This document shows positions 7,238 through 7,930 of a stretch of DNA of 7,930 bases, one piece after another. The notes beneath the pieces were generated by a model, which saw nothing but the letters and a program-made list of their open reading frames with translations, did no database searches and was not told where the DNA came from. The DNA is taken from contig JACDHN010000085.1 in assembly GCA_013821025.1 (NCBI GenBank), positions 839-8,768 of the forward strand, given 5' to 3'. Numbering within the stretch: position 1 is the first letter of the stretch; the number at the start of each line of letters is the position of its first letter. Source of the DNA: Acidimicrobiia bacterium (GTDB lineage: Bacteria > Actinomycetota > Acidimicrobiia > Acidimicrobiales > Ilumatobacteraceae). The translations under genes were made by a program, and so were the position numbers.

Positions 7238-7302
7238 GTTGTTGGGTTGCTGCACATCCTTCGAGGGGAAGCCGGTTGGCAACACCGTACCGAGGGGGTG
7301 TC

Positions 7303-7857
7303 TCACGCTCCTGGCGTCTGGAACCGCCACAGTCGATCGCGTGCCGTACTGATGCCGATGCGCGCCGACCGCATCGGTATCTCAGGCGACAGCGTGCCGT
7401 CGTCACCGATTCCGACACCAGCGTCGGAGCACAGGTCGGCACCGTCGTGGCTCATGTCGAGGCCGAGGGCCGACGCCACCTTGCCAGGACCGTTCGTCCA
7501 GTCCCTGGGCAACCGGACCGGGCGGCGGTCCGCCACGACGTCGAGCCCTGCGACGGGCACGACGGCGCGCACCAAGACGGCCTGGCCGTCACCCTCGGAA
7601 CCGGTGACGACGTTGAGGCAGTGGTGCAGGCCGTACGACAGGTACACGTACAGCGTTCCACCGACGCCGAACATGGACCCGTTGCGCGCCGTGCGCCCGC
7701 GGAACGCGTGACTGGCCGGGTCCTCGGCCAGGTAGGCCTCCGTCTCGACGATGCGGCCGACCACGGGCCCGGACCACAGCAGCTTGTTCAGGAGGTCCGG
7801 TGCCACGACGAGCGCGTCGCGTGTGAAGAAGGACCGCTGGAGACGCTGCCCCCTCAC
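7303..7857 (-). CDS. mpg: 3-methyladenine DNA glycosylase (AAG/MPG family)
   Basis: This base-excision repair enzyme removes alkylated purines such as 3-methyladenine, and hypoxanthine in some members. The 184-aa product matches the bacterial AAG family. GRIVETEAY carries the likely water-activating Glu40 and the base-stacking Tyr42 (human AAG Glu125 and Tyr127). ASHAFRGRT supplies His50 (human His136). TLYVYLSYGLHHCLN supplies Tyr72 and Asn82 (human Tyr159 and Asn169), and VLVRA supplies Arg97 (human Arg182). NGPGKVASALGL is the conserved later motif. All catalytic residues are intact. The start is the GTG at 7857, which overlaps the preceding TGA as GTGA, indicating translational coupling to the upstream gene; the N-terminus QRSFFTRDALVVAPDLLNKLL is family-like. 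In M. tuberculosis, mpg lies next to tyrS; here the two are separated by four genes. Confidence 0.95.
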   Translation of the reverse strand: MRGQRLQRSFFTRDALVVAPDLLNKLLWSGPVVGRIVETEAYLAEDPASHAFRGRTARNGSMFGVGGTLYVYLSYGLHHCLNVVTGSEGDGQAVLVRAVVPVAGLDVVADRRPVRLPRDWTNGPGKVASALGLDMSHDGADLCSDAGVGIGDDGTLSPEIPMRSARIGISTARDRLWRFQTPGA

Positions 7858-7930
7858 GGCCGCAGTCGCTCGTCCTGTCTGGCGAGCATCTGTTCGTAGG
7901 CGATGATCTGGGCAGCGACGGGCCTCGGTC
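7854..7930 (-). CDS. C-terminal fragment of an upstream gene, possibly argininosuccinate lyase
   Basis: Only the last 24 codons and TGA stop are inside the window. The frame contains PVAAQIIAYEQML followed by charged residues and ends in LRP. The preceding partial codon ends in GA and could be GGA (Gly). A Gly-x-x-Pro-Val-x-x-Gln pattern is compatible with the C-terminal tail of ArgH (GG..PV..Q), and argH upstream of mpg/tyrS is known in Actinobacteria, but 24 residues are too few for certainty. The 4-bp GTGA overlap with mpg shows the two genes are in one operon. The reading frame is supported by that overlap rather than by strong homology. Confidence 0.5.
   Translation of the reverse strand, partial: PRPVAAQIIAYEQMLARQDERLRP

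Noticed and set aside
6464..7711. 415-aa plus-strand open frame over the DUF2332, ssb-like and mpg genes
   Set aside because: It crosses three genes with clear family motifs in other frames, and its composition is Arg/Gly/Ala-rich shadow coding.

Overview
The window looks like a high-GC actinobacterial chromosome, most likely class Acidimicrobiia (Ilumatobacter-like). This placement rests on my reading of the 16S rRNA (recognisable V3/V4 blocks and the GGTGACACG variant of the 530 region) and on the gene content (DUF2207, DUF2332, an actinobacterial type of GDSL esterase). I could not run a search, so the genus is an inference.

Layout from left to right. Positions 1-1460 are the 16S rRNA gene on the minus strand, with its 3' end cut off by the left edge. 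Positions 1461-1781 are the rrn upstream region: a promoter overlapping the stop codon of the preceding gene, four hairpins and a boxA antitermination element. Next come two minus-strand genes in the same direction as the rRNA: a secreted SGNH/GDSL esterase (3937 to 3119) followed by tyrS (3056 to 1782). A 95-bp divergent intergenic region separates them from two plus-strand genes that overlap by 4 bp: a DUF2207 membrane protein with a glycine-rich tail (4033-5835) and a DUF2332 protein (5832-6893). The DUF2332 gene converges on, and overlaps by 28 bp, a short SSB-like OB-fold gene (7222 to 6866). An 8-bp perfect hairpin sits on the overlap. The right edge holds mpg (3-methyladenine DNA glycosylase, 7857 to 7303), which overlaps by 4 bp the last 24 codons of another minus-strand gene that may be argH.

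How the parts fit. The minus strand carries a housekeeping series, (argH?)-mpg-ssb-like ... esterase-tyrS-rrn, interrupted by the plus-strand DUF2207/DUF2332 pair. mpg next to tyrS is a known actinobacterial arrangement (Rv1688/Rv1689 in M. tuberculosis, from memory), so the block between them looks like an insertion into, or expansion of, an older cluster. No obvious terminator separates tyrS from the rrn leader.

I see no mobile element, CRISPR array, toxin-antitoxin pair, tRNA or recognisable defence system. The most interesting signals are small-scale: the rrn promoter built over the tyrS stop codon, the hairpin over the convergent gene ends, the tail-less SSB-like protein, a methyltransferase-like motif pattern in the DUF2332 protein, a probable leaderless promoter for the esterase, and a 16S base change under a widely used amplicon primer.
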